From: an uncultured Alistipes sp.
GTDB lineage: Bacteria; Bacteroidota; Bacteroidia; Bacteroidales; Rikenellaceae
DNA length: 41,601 nt
Reading direction: 5' to 3'
Assembly (NCBI GenBank): GCA_937899895.1
Contig: CALBQR010000048.1
Span: forward strand, 1 to 41,601
Part shown: one piece after another, positions 22,199 through 31,169 of the stretch
Layout of the letters: each line of letters opens with the position of its first letter
How positions within the stretch are numbered: the stretch's first letter is position 1
Notes under the pieces: generated by a model
The model's database searches: none
The model's input: only the letters and a program-made list of their open reading frames with translations
What the model was told of the DNA's origin: nothing
Translations under genes and position numbers: made by a program

Positions 22199-23161
22199 TT
22201 AAAATAGATTTTTCACAATCTCTGCGACATTATCCGTACGACTCATCGTATAGAAGTGGATCACAGGCAGACCAGCAGCCTTCAACTCTCGCGCCTGCAT
22301 CGTTGCCCACTCGATACCGACCTGCTTCACTGCGCGATTATCCTTGCACTGCGAAACAGCCTTGACCAACTCTTCGGGCAGATCGACGTGGAAGGTCTGC
22401 GGCAGAACCGTAAGCTGCGATTTGGTCGTAAAAGGCTTCAAACCGGGCACAATCGGAACGGTGATTCCCGCCGCACGACAACGCTCAATGAACTCGAAAA
22501 TACGCTGATTATCAAAACACATCTGCGTAACGATATACTCGGCTCCCGCGTCAATCTTACGGCGCAGATTCTCGATATCGGTTGCCATATTCGGAGCCTC
22601 CGAATGTTTTTCGGGATAGCCCGCAACACCGATACAGAACTTCGAGTGGTGGCAATTCTCCACCTCGCCATCGACAAACTCGCCGCGATTCATCGCCGCA
22701 ATCTGGCGCACCAACCCATCAGCGTAGGCGTGGCCGTCGGGATGGGGTGCGAAACGACGTTCCGTACGGCGGCTATCGCCACGCAGAGCCAACACATTCT
22801 CGATACCCAAAAAGTCCATATCGATCAGTGCATCCTCAATATCGTAGCGCGACAGACCGCCACAAATCAGATGCGGAACGGTCTCGATGCCATATCGTTT
22901 CATTATCGCCGCCGAGATACCGACCGTACCCGGACGGCGGCGCGTAACACGACGCTCCCAAAGACCGTCTTCGCGCTCGACCAGCTTTTCATCTTCGCGC
23001 TGGAACGTAACGTTAATATATGCAGGGCCATACTCTACCAACGTATCAATAGCCGAGAAGACACCCTGCGTGCCGTCGCCCTTCAACGGCGGCAACAACT
23101 CGATCGTAAAACGCGGCGCGGAGTTCTGTGCCGCCTGATTTATAATATCAATAACCTTCAT
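22199..23161 (-). CDS. metF: Methylenetetrahydrofolate reductase
   Basis: The product has 320 residues from ATG 23161 (MKVIDIINQAAQ); the frame is open 24 codons further but those fall inside the metH end. The MetF barrel is seen in IELLPPLKGDG, NVTFQRED, PHLICGG, LALRGD and GVAGYPEKH. It reduces 5,10-methylene-THF to 5-methyl-THF with FAD and NAD(P)H, supplying the methyl group used by MetH, whose gene lies 10 nt upstream. The tandem order couples supply and use of methyl-THF. Confidence 0.95.
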   Translation of the reverse strand: MKVIDIINQAAQNSAPRFTIELLPPLKGDGTQGVFSAIDTLVEYGPAYINVTFQREDEKLVEREDGLWERRVTRRRPGTVGISAAIMKRYGIETVPHLICGGLSRYDIEDALIDMDFLGIENVLALRGDSRRTERRFAPHPDGHAYADGLVRQIAAMNRGEFVDGEVENCHHSKFCIGVAGYPEKHSEAPNMATDIENLRRKIDAGAEYIVTQMCFDNQRIFEFIERCRAAGITVPIVPGLKPFTTKSQLTVLPQTFHVDLPEELVKAVSQCKDNRAVKQVGIEWATMQARELKAAGLPVIHFYTMSRTDNVAEIVKNLF

Positions 23162-23171
23162 ATCCCTCTTT

Positions 23172-26100
23172 TTAGATATTCTTGGGTAGAATTTTTCGCA
23201 TCTGCTCCTTTGCCATTCCGCGACGTTTCGCATAATCCTTCAACTGCTCCTCGTCAATCACTCCGACTGCAAAATAGCGAGCCACCTCATCTGCTACCAT
23301 CATACCGCACAGAGCCTCGGCGGGGTTGATCATAAAGTTCTCTGTAAGACGCATCTCGGTCATCAGTTGAGCATTAAGCAGATCGAAGGCCTCACGTTTC
23401 AACGAGTGATCGGGCGTGGCGGGATAGCCAAACGCCATTCGCAGACCCTGATACTTGCCTGCGATAATCGCCTTCGGATCGGGCTGCTCCGAGCACGATT
23501 CGTAACCCCACATCTCGCGGCGGACAAACAGATGCACCACCTCGGCCATAGCCTCGGTCAGTCGATCGGCCAGCAGTTTGGCCAACATTGCATTATAATC
23601 GTCGCCCTCCGAGCGATACTTTTCGGTCAGCTCCTTCAAACCTGCACCTGCCGACAAAGCGAACAGCGCGATATGATCCTTCGCTCCCGTTTTGGCCGAG
23701 ATTACATAGTCGGCCAGCGACAGACACTCTCCCTGCTCGTCGGGGGTCTGGCTACGCAATTGCGCCATACATACGCGGCGACCCTTCGGATCGGTGATAA
23801 CGATATCATCGCCCTCACTCACAGCCTCAAACAAACCCACAACGCCCTGCAAGCGCAATAAGTTCTCTTCCTTAATTTTAGCCAAAAGGGTCTGTGCATC
23901 ATCAAAGACCTTGCGAGCCTCCTCGCCATAGCGCGGGTGGTCAAAGATTTCGGGATAACGACCCTTCAAACCCCACGCGGGGAAGAAGAAGTTCCAATCG
24001 ATCATCTCCTCGACCTGCTCGATCTTCATATCGTGGAAAACCAAACGGCCCTTATGCGCTGCGGGCACAATCTCCTCGACGCCCTTACAGTGCGCCTTGC
24101 GACGTGCATCCTTCAACGACACAAGGTTACGCAGGCTCTGTTCGCGTTCAAACTCGTCGCGCAAATGCTGCTGTTCGGCTCGCACCTCAGCCAGATACTC
24201 CTCACGTCCCTCGCCCATCAAACGATTGAGAATACGCGCGTTATCCGACGCATCGCGCGAGTGAATTACCACGCCCGAATACTCCGTAGCCATCTTAACG
24301 GCCGTATGCACAGCCGACGTGGTTGCACCACCCACAACAACGGGAATCTGCTCACCACGCGCCTCCAACTCGCGCAAAACACGGATCATCTCGTCAAGCG
24401 ACGGAGTGATCAATCCGCTCAATCCGATCGCATCTGCACCCCACTCAATCGCCTCATCGACAATCTTTGCGGGTTCAACCATCACACCCAAGTCCTTAAC
24501 TTTGAAACCATTGCAAGCAACAACGACCGAAACGATATTCTTACCGATATCGTGAACATCACCCTTGACCGTTGCAATCAAGAACTTACCTGCCGCCTTT
24601 GCTCTATCCGCAGTATCCTGCTCGATATAGGGAGTCAGCACACCAACTGCGCGTTTCATCACACGGGCACTCTTGACAACCTGCGGCAAGAACATCTTGC
24701 CCTCGCCAAAGAGCTCTCCGACACGTGCCATCGCAGGCATAAGCAGTCGGTCGATCACCGCCAACGGCGAGCCCAATTCGTTATAGCCCTCCATAGCATC
24801 GGTCTCGATATACTCCGTTACGCCCTTCAACATCGCCCACTCGATACGCTCCGCGAGCGTACCCTCGCGCCACTGCTCGGCATTGACGGTCGCGGTGGCG
24901 GCCTGTTGTTTCAGACCGGCTGCCAACTCGGTCAGTCGCTCTGCGGCGTCAGCACGTCGTGCCAGCACCACATCTTCGACACGCTCCAAAAGTTGCGGCT
25001 CGATTGACGAATATATCTGCAACATTGCCGGATTGACAATACCCATATCCATACCCGCCTGACGCGCGTGATAGAGGAACACCGAGTGCATCGCCTCGCG
25101 CACCGCATTGTTACCACGGAAAGCAAACGAGAGGTTCGACACACCGCCACTAACCTTCGCGTGGGGCAGATTCTGCTTGATCCAACGTGTAGCCTCGATA
25201 AAATCAACGCCATAGCGATCGTGCTCCTCGATACCCGTTGCTACGGCTAAAATATTGGGGTCAAAAATTATATCTTCGGCGGGGAAACCCTCGCTCGTAA
25301 GTATCTTATATGCACGCTCGGCAACCTCCACCTTGCGCTCGAACGTATCGGCTTGACCGCGTTCATCGAACAACATCACAACCGCCGCCGCGCCATAGCG
25401 ACGCAACTCGCGGGCGTGCTCGCGCAGCACCTCCTCACCCTCTTTGAGCGAGATCGAATTGACCACGCATTTACCCTGTGCGCAGCGCAATCCTGCCGTC
25501 AGCACCTCCCATTTCGACGAGTCAATCATAACAGGCACACGTGCAATTTCGGGCTCGGCAGCGGCCAGATTCAAGAATTGACACATCGCCTGCTTGGCGT
25601 CGATCATTCCATCGTCCATACAAACGTCGATCACCTGCGCTCCGGCCTCAACCTGCGCACGAGCCACCGACATCGCCTCCTCGAAGTTACCCTCGCGCAC
25701 CAGACGTGCGAACTTGGCCGAGCCGGCCACATTTGTACGCTCGCCCACATTGATAAAGTTCGCTTCGGGCACTACGCGCAACTCCTCCAAGCCGCTCAAA
25801 GTGCAGATGTGAGTCTTCTCACGCTTCGGGCGCGGTGCATAGCGCATTACAATCTTCGACAGTTCAAATATATGTTCGGGCGTGGTGCCGCAGCAACCAC
25901 CCACAATATTGATCAATCCACGACGCAGATACTCCTCGACATCGCGGGCGAACATCGCGGGTGTCTCATCATAGCCACCCAACACATTCGGCAGACCCGC
26001 GTTGGGATGTGCCGACATTCCGCACTCACTCACAGCCGAGAGACGCTCCAAATAGGGCAACATCTGACGCGCACCGTAGGCGCAATTCAGACCCATCGTC

Positions 26101-26819
26101 AGCGGCTCGGCGTGTGCAACCGAAGCATAGAAAGCCTCGACGGTTTGTCCCGTTAATGTACGGCCACTTGCATCGGCCAACGTGCAAGAGATCATCAGGG
26201 GGATCTCCGCGCCTATCTCTTCACCAAGCTGCTTGATTGCATAGATTGCCGCCTTGGCATTGAGCGTATCAAATACCGTTTCGAGCAACAGCATATCCAC
26301 GCCACCCTCGATCAGTGCCTGTGCCTGAACTTTGTACGTCGCAGCCAGATCCTCGAAGGTAACCTCGCGCGCAGCAGGATTATTCACATCGGCCGACACC
26401 GATGCTGTGCGATTGGTCGGGCCCATCGAGCCTGCCACCAGACGCAGTTTCGTGGGATTGGCAGCCGTATAACGGTCCGCCACCTCGCGTGCCACCTGCG
26501 CCGCCGCACGATTTAATTCAGCCACATACTCCTGCAAGCCGTAATCGGCCATCGACACCGCATTGGCATTGAAACTACACGTCGAAACGATATCTGCACC
26601 CGCTTTATAATATGCCTCGTGAATCTCGGCTATAACTTCGGGGCGCGTCAGCACCAGCAAGTCGTTGCACCCCTTCAACGGGGTTGCCCACTCGGCAAAA
26701 CGCTCTCCGCGATAATCCTCCTCGGTCAATCCGTAACGCTGCACCATTGTACCCATACCGCCATCAAGCAGGAGGATACGCTCGGCGAGCAGCGATTCTA
26801 TCTCTTTTTTGCTTCTCAT
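23172..26819 (-). CDS. metH: Cobalamin-dependent methionine synthase
   Basis: The protein has 1215 residues with all four modules. The homocysteine-binding barrel has its zinc cysteines in GLNCAYG and GGCCGTT (about 308). A pterin-binding domain starts around 350 (INVGERTNVAGS). The cobalamin domain carries DVHDIGKN near 752-759, whose His ligates cobalt. The C-terminal AdoMet activation domain has RPAFGYP-like GLRMAFGYPATPDH. It transfers the methyl from methyl-THF to homocysteine. It starts 3 nt after the upstream gene, so no cobalamin riboswitch can sit directly before it. Confidence 0.97.
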   Translation of the reverse strand: MRSKKEIESLLAERILLLDGGMGTMVQRYGLTEEDYRGERFAEWATPLKGCNDLLVLTRPEVIAEIHEAYYKAGADIVSTCSFNANAVSMADYGLQEYVAELNRAAAQVAREVADRYTAANPTKLRLVAGSMGPTNRTASVSADVNNPAAREVTFEDLAATYKVQAQALIEGGVDMLLLETVFDTLNAKAAIYAIKQLGEEIGAEIPLMISCTLADASGRTLTGQTVEAFYASVAHAEPLTMGLNCAYGARQMLPYLERLSAVSECGMSAHPNAGLPNVLGGYDETPAMFARDVEEYLRRGLINIVGGCCGTTPEHIFELSKIVMRYAPRPKREKTHICTLSGLEELRVVPEANFINVGERTNVAGSAKFARLVREGNFEEAMSVARAQVEAGAQVIDVCMDDGMIDAKQAMCQFLNLAAAEPEIARVPVMIDSSKWEVLTAGLRCAQGKCVVNSISLKEGEEVLREHARELRRYGAAAVVMLFDERGQADTFERKVEVAERAYKILTSEGFPAEDIIFDPNILAVATGIEEHDRYGVDFIEATRWIKQNLPHAKVSGGVSNLSFAFRGNNAVREAMHSVFLYHARQAGMDMGIVNPAMLQIYSSIEPQLLERVEDVVLARRADAAERLTELAAGLKQQAATATVNAEQWREGTLAERIEWAMLKGVTEYIETDAMEGYNELGSPLAVIDRLLMPAMARVGELFGEGKMFLPQVVKSARVMKRAVGVLTPYIEQDTADRAKAAGKFLIATVKGDVHDIGKNIVSVVVACNGFKVKDLGVMVEPAKIVDEAIEWGADAIGLSGLITPSLDEMIRVLRELEARGEQIPVVVGGATTSAVHTAVKMATEYSGVVIHSRDASDNARILNRLMGEGREEYLAEVRAEQQHLRDEFEREQSLRNLVSLKDARRKAHCKGVEEIVPAAHKGRLVFHDMKIEQVEEMIDWNFFFPAWGLKGRYPEIFDHPRYGEEARKVFDDAQTLLAKIKEENLLRLQGVVGLFEAVSEGDDIVITDPKGRRVCMAQLRSQTPDEQGECLSLADYVISAKTGAKDHIALFALSAGAGLKELTEKYRSEGDDYNAMLAKLLADRLTEAMAEVVHLFVRREMWGYESCSEQPDPKAIIAGKYQGLRMAFGYPATPDHSLKREAFDLLNAQLMTEMRLTENFMINPAEALCGMMVADEVARYFAVGVIDEEQLKDYAKRRGMAKEQMRKILPKNI

Positions 26820-26822
26820 TGT

Positions 26823-27626
26823 CTATTTAATAACCTCTATTTCAAATAATTTAGGCCAATTCTTACCCGTTACAAAGATTCGACCGCTCGTCGGGTCATA
26901 CGCAATGCCGTTCAGCACGTCGGTAGTCGAGTCCATATCTGCCTCCGAGAGCAGGCCAGCGAGATCCAATACCCCCTCAACCTGTCCCGTCGCAGGATCA
27001 ATCACAACAATCTTATCGGTCGTATATACATTTGCCCACAACTTGCCGTCGATCCACTCCATCTCGTTAATAAAGCCGAGCGACTGGCCATTGAATGTTA
27101 CCGCGATCGTAGCCTTGCGCTTAAAGGTTGCAGGATCAAGTTTATAGATCTTGTCCGTACCATCGCTCATATAGAGCCACTCTCCATCGGTTGCAATGCC
27201 CCAGCCTTCGCCCGAATACTTCATCGTGCCGCGCTTTTCGAGCGTCTGCGCATCGTAGATATATGCTCGACCCTCGCGCCACGTAAGCTGATAGATAACA
27301 CTATCGAGCAACACTGCGCCCTCGCCGAAATCGCGTTTGGGCAGATCGACCGAACGCTCGGCGCGACCACTCGCCAGCTCAACACGCATCATCTTCGAGC
27401 GACCATACTCTCCCACACTCTCCCACAACGAGCCGTCGTTCCAAAACAGTCCTTGCGTATATGAATTGCGCGAATGGGGATATACATTGCGAATTATGTA
27501 GTTGTAATTTCTTGGCGTGATAATCACAGGGCGTGCAACCTCATCGGCCGTCGAGGGATTATTGCTACGACCTCCGCACGAAAAAAGAGCCACAAGCGGC
27601 AAAAGTAAAAATGCCAGTCTCATCAT
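26823..27626 (-). CDS. Glutaminyl-peptide cyclotransferase (PF05096 type), lipoprotein
   Basis: The product has 267 residues from ATG 27626 (MMRLAFLLL); a start three codons earlier at 27635 is possible. The more distant ATG at 27680 lies upstream of the -7 box and is rejected. The signal ends LFSC, so it is a lipoprotein. The five-bladed propeller family marks are HSRNSYTQGLFW, VGEYGRSKMMR, YSGEGWGIATDG and INEMEWIDGKLWANVY. Such enzymes cyclise N-terminal Gln to pyroglutamate on secreted proteins, and lipoprotein versions with N-terminal Gln processing occur in Bacteroidetes. It heads the metH operon. Confidence 0.88.
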   Translation of the reverse strand: MMRLAFLLLPLVALFSCGGRSNNPSTADEVARPVIITPRNYNYIIRNVYPHSRNSYTQGLFWNDGSLWESVGEYGRSKMMRVELASGRAERSVDLPKRDFGEGAVLLDSVIYQLTWREGRAYIYDAQTLEKRGTMKYSGEGWGIATDGEWLYMSDGTDKIYKLDPATFKRKATIAVTFNGQSLGFINEMEWIDGKLWANVYTTDKIVVIDPATGQVEGVLDLAGLLSEADMDSTTDVLNGIAYDPTSGRIFVTGKNWPKLFEIEVIK

Positions 27627-27650
27627 CGGATACATATTTATATAATTGAA

Positions 27651-27658
27651 CAAAGGTA
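27651..27658 (-). promoter_or_regulatory. -7 box of the cyclotransferase-metH-metF-rnr operon
   Basis: TACCTTTG on the minus strand, giving a leader of about 10-20 nt. The -33 element is not clear. Confidence 0.6.
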
Positions 27659-27892
27659 CAAAATCTTCCGCAAGTATCAATTACAAAATCGCCAAAAAAG
27701 ATCGTTTGCGCAATGTAGTTGTCATCTTCGACCAAAAAGAACAGGGCAGATTGCGACCGCAGCCGAATATTTTGTAAAAAATATGCATTTCGGTCTTTCT
27801 TCGTATCGTGCTGGTTTAGTTGATATTAGAAGCGCCGAGCAAGATTTTCGGTCAAAAATATCGCAAAAACAGATAAAATTCTTTGCGAAAAG

Positions 27893-27924
27893 TTTGCACA
27901 TTTAGAAATTCCTACCTACTTTTG
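27893..27924 (+). promoter_or_regulatory. Promoter of tRNA-Thr
   Basis: TTTG (27893-27896), a 20-nt spacer and TACTTTTG (27917-27924), a full consensus match. The 230 bp before it (27660-27892) hold no gene, only an AT-rich inverted repeat around 27760-27800. Confidence 0.8.
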
Positions 27925-27945
27925 CACACCCAAACGGAGTTAAAT

Positions 27946-28017
<72 letters not shown>

Positions 28018-28023
28018 CACGAA

Positions 28024-28052
28024 AAGGAAGAGTTCAGGCTCTTCCTTTTTTT
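28024..28052 (+). terminator. Terminator of tRNA-Thr
   Basis: AAGGAAGAG (28024-28032) / CTCTTCCTT (28039-28047) with a 6-nt loop and a T run to 28052. Confidence 0.88.
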
Positions 28053-28138
28053 GTTGGTACTCATCACGTTACGAACATCCGTTCGACAATTTTTTACACT
28101 ATTTTCACCCAGATATAGTAAAGGTGGGATTTTTCCGT

Positions 28139-28333
28139 ATGTGGGCCATATACGAATGTAACTCAACTATTCAGCTATGGATTACACCCAAACGCGATAT
28201 GTCGATCTGGTTCTGCTATATCTATCTGATAGTCAATAGCACAATCCAGCTGATAGGCATTGCGGCGATATCGTTCTCGGCGTGGGCCTCGCCGCCGTCT
28301 GCGCAGACAAGCATAGCGACTACCGTCGAATAG
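28139..28333 (+). CDS. Candidate 64-residue membrane peptide, unknown
   Basis: The frame from ATG 28139 (GTG 28124 also possible) has 64 codons. It encodes a hydrophobic centre (SIWFCYIYLIV, then LIGIAAISFSAW) and contains NSTIQL twice (NSTIQLWI and NSTIQLIG) about 30 residues apart. A strong hairpin terminator lies 18 bp past its stop, which supports a real plus-strand transcript. There is no consensus -7 box. It sits in a repeat-rich gap between two tRNA genes. It may be chance; I recognise no family. Confidence 0.35.
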   Translation: MWAIYECNSTIQLWITPKRDMSIWFCYIYLIVNSTIQLIGIAAISFSAWASPPSAQTSIATTVE

Positions 28334-28351
28334 AGACAAACAGAGGTGCGC

Positions 28352-28384
28352 GCGACCCAATCAAGGTCGCGCGCAAACTTTTAT
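28352..28384 (+). terminator. GC-rich hairpin terminator in the tRNA gap
   Basis: GCGCGCGACC and GGTCGCGCGC form a perfect 10-bp stem over CAATCAA, followed by AAACTTTTATT. Confidence 0.7.
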
Positions 28385-28404
28385 TCGCCCTATCGAGGGA
28401 CGGT

Positions 28405-28507
28405 TTAGTCGGTCGCGAGTTCAAATCTCAATGCACATAAAATCAAAGTCCCCAAAATCCAAAAGGATTTCGGGGACTTTGCGGTATGGACGAGACTCGA
28501 ACTCGCG
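28405..28507. repeat. Repeat unit A: inverted T-arm fragment, hairpin, tRNA-Asp 3' end
   Basis: Three parts in order: a plus-strand piece starting TTAGTCGGTCGCGAGTTCAA (28405-28433); a 16-bp imperfect hairpin AAAGTCCCC...GGGGACTTT (28445-28480); and 27 nt identical to the 3' end of the functional tRNA-Asp gene on the minus strand (28481-28507). The same order recurs in unit B. The tRNA part is cut off at the T arm, so it is a remnant. Confidence 0.75.
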
Positions 28508-28554
28508 CTACGCGCGTGCGTGTTCGCGATCTTTATTTTGACAACCCCTCCAAA

Positions 28555-28574
28555 CCTCCCCTTGATAGGGGAGG
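28555..28574. repeat. Short palindrome CCTCCCC-GGGGAGG
   Basis: A 7-bp inverse pair around TTGATA, in the C-rich context CAACCCCTCCAAACCTCCCC. It looks like a dispersed intergenic palindrome and abuts repeat unit B. Confidence 0.5.
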
Positions 28575-28575
28575 C

Positions 28576-28673
28576 TTAGTCGGTCGCGAGTTCAAGTCTC
28601 AATGTATATAAACAAAAAAGCCCGAAGATTTTTCTTCGGACTTTCTGCGGTATGGACGAGACTCGAACTCGCG
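28576..28673. repeat. Repeat unit B, containing the end of the live tRNA-Asp gene
   Basis: The first 29 nt (28576-28604) match unit A at 28 positions. The hairpin that follows (28616-28645) has a different sequence but the same position. The final 27 nt (28647-28673) are the 3' end of the intact tRNA-Asp. GGTCGCGAGTTCAAGTCTC (28582-28600) is inverse-complementary at 18 of 19 positions to the tRNA T arm (28658-28676). Confidence 0.75.
28616..28645 (-). terminator. Terminator of tRNA-Asp
   Basis: On the minus strand AAGTCCGAAGA pairs with TCTTCGGGCTT and runs into six T (28611-28618). Confidence 0.8.
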
Positions 28674-28721
28674 ACCTCCTGCGTGACAGGCAGGCATTCT
28701 AACCAGCTGAACTACCACACC
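28648..28721 (-). tRNA. tRNA-Asp (GTC anticodon)
   Basis: A 74-nt cloverleaf. Acceptor GGTGTGG/CCATACC has one G-T pair and discriminator G as usual for Asp. The anticodon stem is CCTGC/GCAGG with loop CTGTCAC (anticodon at 28685-28687). CCA is not encoded. Parts of its 3' half are duplicated downstream. Confidence 0.96.
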
Positions 28722-28740
28722 GTTTTGCTGTTTGCAGGTG

Positions 28741-28771
28741 CAAAAGTAATACAATTTCTACAATCTGCAAA
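28741..28771 (-). promoter_or_regulatory. Promoter of tRNA-Asp
   Basis: On the minus strand TTTG (28768-28771), exactly 19 nt, TACTTTTG (28741-28748). This is the cleanest consensus promoter in the window. Confidence 0.85.
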
Positions 28772-28813
28772 CTCTTATTCGATTTTTTTCATATTTTTTT
28801 GCAAAATATTTCA

Positions 28814-31114
28814 CTACCTGCGCTTAACGCCCTCAACAAATTCAATAGCCTCCGGCGACAATGTTTCATCGCGATCGCGCCAAACACCACTATCAGTCAG
28901 TCGCTTGCGACGACGATTAATCGACTCCTGAATCGGGAACTCCGGTTGGGGCTTTTTCAGCATCTCCTCACGACGCGACGGGCGCAAAAATCGGTCAAAA
29001 ACCTGATCTACCGTCGGACATTTATCTCCGTGCCACTGGAAATCGCGCAAATATCGCTCCTGATCCTCCGGCACCTGCTCAATCGCATAGATAGAATAGA
29101 CGGGATTGCCGCGCCAAATGATAGTTTCAATCTGCTGATCGGCAAGCAGGAACGAGATATCTCCGCACGTAATGGTCATAAACTCCGCCACTTCACCCGT
29201 ATTTTCATCGGTAGTATAATACAGTGTCTGGCCATTACCGATAGCATTGACACGATAGACCTCATTATCGCGGAACAGAGCCTCGATCGTCTTACCCGCC
29301 ACCTGATTGTAGGCCATCGAATCAATCTGCTCAGCCATAATCGGGCTGCCCAAAAACTCGGCACGAGTAATCTGCTGGTTAGCCGTATAGATGTCAATAT
29401 AGTCGGCCGTAACCTGATTACTTGCATACCACAAAATCGGCGAGAGATAGAGATGTATAGTCGAATCGAGCGACAACACCACCATCGAGTCGCAAACCGA
29501 TTGGAAATCACTTCGATAACTGCGCACATTACGATAAGCGCGAATAATGCGACGCACCGAATCTATCGCCGTCGTATCGTCTGCAAGCATTGTGCTATCG
29601 GGACCATCAAACTGCTCATCGGCAAGTTCATCGCCCGCGTGTTGCAACAACGAATCGCGCATAATCGAGTCCATTGCCAGACTGACCTGCTTGGCGCGCG
29701 AACGCTCATATTTCTCGATTTTGGCCAATCGTTTGGCACGACGTTCAGCTATTTTAGCCTTCAATCGGGCCTCACGCGCAGCCACTTTCTCCGCCTTCTT
29801 TGCCGCCTTTTCGGCCTTTGCTGCCGCTTTGGCTGCCGCCACCTCGGCCTTCTTGGCCTCGGCCGCAGCGCGCTTCTGCTCCTTGATCTGTTCAGGGGTT
29901 AATTCAGGAGCAGGCGCAGTTTCGGATGCGAGGGCAGTGTTATCAACCACCGAGCTATCAATCGGTTGCATTGCCACATTCTCTCCTGTCAGGCTATCGA
30001 CAATAGGCTGTCCGACACTTGTCGTATCGCTTTGTGCAGTCATTGCAGCAGCCTGCTCAATCTGCTGACGGACAGCATCATCGAGCATAGGCGTTGCCGC
30101 CGCCAGCGAATCGGCACGTGCCAACGAGTCAGCCATAGCCGTACTATCGACCGCCAGCAATCGCTCGGTGAAGAGCAGAATCGAATCGGCTCGAACATAG
30201 AGCGAATCGCCCATTTCGGGATCATAGCTGATTACCGACGGGCGAGCTGTCAGCAGAGCCTCCTCACGATCGCCCCAATACTCGCCATAATCGCCAAAGG
30301 CGAGCACCTTCTGATCGGTATCGTCAATCTGGATATTGCGGCGCAAGACGGCATTTTCGAGTGCGCGTTTATAGTCGATACTATCGGCCCAAACCTCCTG
30401 CTTCTCGGTCAGGATATAGCTATTGGAGAAGAGTTCAAAACGGTCTGCCACACGATCATAACGGCCTGCCATAGCATTGACCATCTCGCCCTTTTCGTTC
30501 CAAATATAGGTATCGGTGGCAAACGAGGCCACATCAGTATCGAGGTTATATACGACCGAATCGGATTTGAGTTTGTATTGCGAATCCTGCATCTCGACCG
30601 CATCGACACAGATCACCACGCTGCTGTCGGCATAGTAGTATCCACGCTCGGCCTCCAAACGATTATCTCCCTTGGTTACGATTGCACCGCCGCCGAAACG
30701 ACCCACATTTTCGAGTGTATTGAACGAGAAGGTGTAGGTGTACATCGTCGCATCGCCATCGACAACCTTAATCAGCGGCGAAAAGACGTATGCCATATTC
30801 GTCTCACCATTATACTCGGCACGGTCGCCATAGACATAGAGCGAATCCTTATTGATCAACACATTACGGAAACACTCCATATGCTTCTCGCTATATCGCA
30901 CCGCGCTGTCGCAAGTGATTATCGTTCCGTTATGATAGAACATCACATTGCCCACCAGACACAATGCCGTCGTATCCTGATACTTGACCGAATAGGCATC
31001 ATTACCCTGCATATCGACAGGTTTGCGGCGACCACGCGACGAGGCGGGCGACTGCGCAAATGCAATCGACATAAAGGCTGCAATCAGCAGTAATATGGTC
31101 GCAAGACGTTTCAA
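28814..31114 (-). CDS. OstA-like outer-membrane biogenesis protein
   Basis: The protein has 766 residues with a signal peptide (cleavage after AFAQ). Repeated LptA/OstA beta units fill the N-terminal ~300 residues (LCLVGNVMFYHNGTIITCDSA, NVLINKDSLYVYGDRAEYNG) and resume in the C-terminal third. These should bind the lipid A end of LPS during transport. Between them, at about 411-475, is a highly charged Ala/Lys/Glu helix with AEAKKAE-type repeats, like TolA's coiled coil. The gene is third after two SurA-like foldase genes. The insertion is unusual for the family as I know it. Confidence 0.88.
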   Translation of the reverse strand: MKRLATILLLIAAFMSIAFAQSPASSRGRRKPVDMQGNDAYSVKYQDTTALCLVGNVMFYHNGTIITCDSAVRYSEKHMECFRNVLINKDSLYVYGDRAEYNGETNMAYVFSPLIKVVDGDATMYTYTFSFNTLENVGRFGGGAIVTKGDNRLEAERGYYYADSSVVICVDAVEMQDSQYKLKSDSVVYNLDTDVASFATDTYIWNEKGEMVNAMAGRYDRVADRFELFSNSYILTEKQEVWADSIDYKRALENAVLRRNIQIDDTDQKVLAFGDYGEYWGDREEALLTARPSVISYDPEMGDSLYVRADSILLFTERLLAVDSTAMADSLARADSLAAATPMLDDAVRQQIEQAAAMTAQSDTTSVGQPIVDSLTGENVAMQPIDSSVVDNTALASETAPAPELTPEQIKEQKRAAAEAKKAEVAAAKAAAKAEKAAKKAEKVAAREARLKAKIAERRAKRLAKIEKYERSRAKQVSLAMDSIMRDSLLQHAGDELADEQFDGPDSTMLADDTTAIDSVRRIIRAYRNVRSYRSDFQSVCDSMVVLSLDSTIHLYLSPILWYASNQVTADYIDIYTANQQITRAEFLGSPIMAEQIDSMAYNQVAGKTIEALFRDNEVYRVNAIGNGQTLYYTTDENTGEVAEFMTITCGDISFLLADQQIETIIWRGNPVYSIYAIEQVPEDQERYLRDFQWHGDKCPTVDQVFDRFLRPSRREEMLKKPQPEFPIQESINRRRKRLTDSGVWRDRDETLSPEAIEFVEGVKRR

Positions 31115-31169
31115 ACGAGCTGGTTATATCTAAATCGTTGCGATAGCAAGTCCTTTCGGGAGCGAAGGA

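Noticed and set aside
26820..26822. Cobalamin riboswitch before metH
   Set aside because: Only 3 nt separate metH from the upstream gene, and the operon leader at 27626-27650 is too short.
28602..28931. A 109-codon plus-strand frame starting near 28602
   Set aside because: Its recognisable part (VWTRLELATSCVTGRHSNQLNYHT-like) is the antisense translation of tRNA-Asp, a well-known annotation artefact.
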